From: Imbricaverruca yamaguchii
Lineage: Eukaryota > Arthropoda > Thecostraca > Neoverrucidae
Reading direction: 5' to 3'
Length of the DNA: 64,000 bases
Assembly: GCA_034440575.1 (NCBI GenBank)
Contig: JAOTOL010001321.1
Span: 434,001 to 498,000, forward strand
Position numbers and translations under genes: made by a program. Of this stretch, positions 62,825 to 64,000 are shown piece after piece. Each line of letters starts with the position of its first letter. Position 1 is the stretch's first letter. The notes under the pieces were generated by a model that was not told where the DNA came from, did not search any database, and saw only the letters and a program-made list of their open reading frames with translations.

Positions 62825-63900
62825 GTGAGGTCACTCAACGGCTCCTCACACACTGAGGTGAGATCACTCAACGGCTCCTCATAGGTCGAGGTGAGGTCAC
62901 TCAACGGCTCCTCACACACTGAGGTGAGGTCACTCAACGGCTCCTCACACACTGAGGTGAGGTCACTCAACGGCTCCTCACACACTGAGGTGAGGTCACT
63001 CAACGGATCTTCATATATCGAGGTGAGGTCACTCAACGGGTCCTCATATATCGAGGTGAGGTCGCTCACACACTGAGGTGAGATCACTCAACCTCACACA
63101 CTGAGGTGAGGTCACTCAACGGCTCATGTGAGTATTCATATCGAGGTGAGGTCACTCAACGGCTCCTCACACACTGAGGTGAGGTCACTCAACAGCTCCT
63201 CACACACTGAGGTGAGGTCACTCAACGGCTCCTCACACACTCGAGGTGAGGTCACACAACAGCTCCTCACACACTGAGGTGAGGTCACTCAACGGATCTT
63301 CATATATCGAGGTGAGGTCACTCAACGGCTCCTCACACACTGAGGTGAGATCACTCAACGGCTCCTCATAGGTCGAGGTGAGGTCACTCAACGGCTCCTC
63401 ATAGGTCGAGGTGAGGTCACACAACAGCTCCTCATAGGTCGAGGTGAGGTCACTCAACGATTGGGACACTGAGGTGAGGTCACTCAACGGCTCCTCATAG
63501 GTCGAGGTGAGGTCACTCAACGGCTCCTCACACACTGAGGTGAGATCACTCAACGGATCTTCATATATCGAGGTGAGGTCACTCAAGGGCTCCTCATAGG
63601 TCGAGGTGAGGTCACCCAACGGCTCCTCATAGGTTGTGGTGAGGTCGCCCAACGTTTCCTCGCACACTGAGGTGAGTTTATTCGGCCTTAGTAAGGTCAT
63701 TCAGCGGCTCCTCACGGGCCTAGGTGAGGTCACTCAACAGCTCCTCACAGGTCGAGGTGAAGTCACCCAACGATTCCTGACAGGTCGAGGTGAGGTTACT
63801 CAACGACTGCTCACGTACTCAGGTGAGGTCATTCAACGGCTCTTTACAGTTCAAGTTGATGTCACTCAACGGCTGCTCAAAGGTTGGGGCGTGAGAACTC
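62821..63900 (+). repeat. 33-bp minisatellite made of splice-donor units, about 31 copies
   Basis: The unit joins GAGGTGAGGTCACTCAACGG and CTCCTCACACACT. Middle variants are CTCCTCATAGGTC and ATCTTCATATATC. The first unit overlaps the end of exon 4, so the exon's own 5' splice site is unit 1. About 30 units keep GGTGA, most as GAG-GTGAGG. The last units (from about 63670) diverge more, including GAG-GTGAGT (GT at 63672) and CAG-GTGAGG (GT at 63823). Every unit with GGTCAC also holds an AGGTCA hexamer. The exon frame reads 11 codons into the array and stops at TGA 62854-62856. Confidence 0.95.
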
Positions 63901-64000
63901 AGCGGCGGTTCTCACGCTGATGTCGGATAGCTTGCTTTAATTCGGAAGTATATCACAGTGATAAGCAGTCAAATCAGTCACAATGATTACGGCCGTCAAA
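63901..64000. other. Intron continuing past the window end
   Basis: Unique DNA; no acceptor or next exon is visible before the window ends. Confidence 0.6.

Noticed and set aside
62686..63700. Minus-strand [12 protein letters not shown] / [11 protein letters not shown] repeat protein
   Set aside because: It looks protein-like because the 33-bp unit is 11 codons without a stop on this strand. It overlaps the exon 4 donor array and has no start or neighbours.
62821..63900. CRISPR-like array
   Set aside because: Units are contiguous with no unique spacers; this is eukaryotic intron DNA.

Overview
This is metazoan nuclear DNA, most likely from an arthropod and possibly a crustacean; the species cannot be fixed from the sequence. 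It has small exons with GT-AG borders, introns of 4 to 20 kb, long microsatellites, many minisatellites, a tRNA-derived SINE, decayed LINEs and Tc1/mariner remains. There are no operons, and I found no protein gene other than the one below.

The window is dominated by the 5' half of a single plus-strand gene that I recognise as the arthropod orthologue of syd-1 / RhoGAP100F, a presynaptic-assembly scaffold with a PDZ domain, a C2 domain and a RhoGAP-like domain. Four coding exons join in frame: 27120-27143 (start, MLCCGRKK), 46902-47153 (polyglutamine, ends TDFRK), 57425-57607 (VSGISTEIFRQIE...) and 61543-62824 (PDZ domain and a long disordered region). They encode about 580 residues. The C2 and RhoGAP exons must lie beyond position 64000. 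A CpG island at 12.05-12.72 kb with a consensus donor at 12640, and an acceptor at 27027-27028, suggest a non-coding first exon and a 14.4-kb 5' UTR intron.

The rest of the window is intron or upstream DNA, filled with tandem arrays. Their units are 19, 21 (three separate families), 22, 29, 33, 38, 49 and 86 bp. Two arrays touch exons directly. A 21-bp array runs into the 3' splice site of the start-codon exon. A 33-bp array begins at the 5' splice site of the PDZ exon and repeats that splice donor about 30 times. Five GC/CpG-rich islands are scattered through the region, four of them close to arrays.

Interspersed elements include a family of about 840 bp bounded by TTAA with short inverted ends (piggyBac-like MITE, five copies in various states), and a palindromic Tc1/mariner relic (13.96-14.99 kb). 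There is also a large imperfect palindrome (5.03-7.67 kb) that holds a decayed ORF in its loop and a MITE copy in one arm. The others are an I-like LINE relic with reverse transcriptase and RNase H traces (28.1-29.7 kb), a CR1-type LINE scrap (10.04-10.30 kb) and a SINE with a 10-bp target duplication (50511-50697). Several dispersed elements carry clusters of AGGTCA/TGACCT hexamers.

The most interesting signal is the splice-donor minisatellite. The first donor appears to be the only one in the array that keeps the reading frame open. Use of any later donor would include a stop codon and give a PDZ-only short protein.
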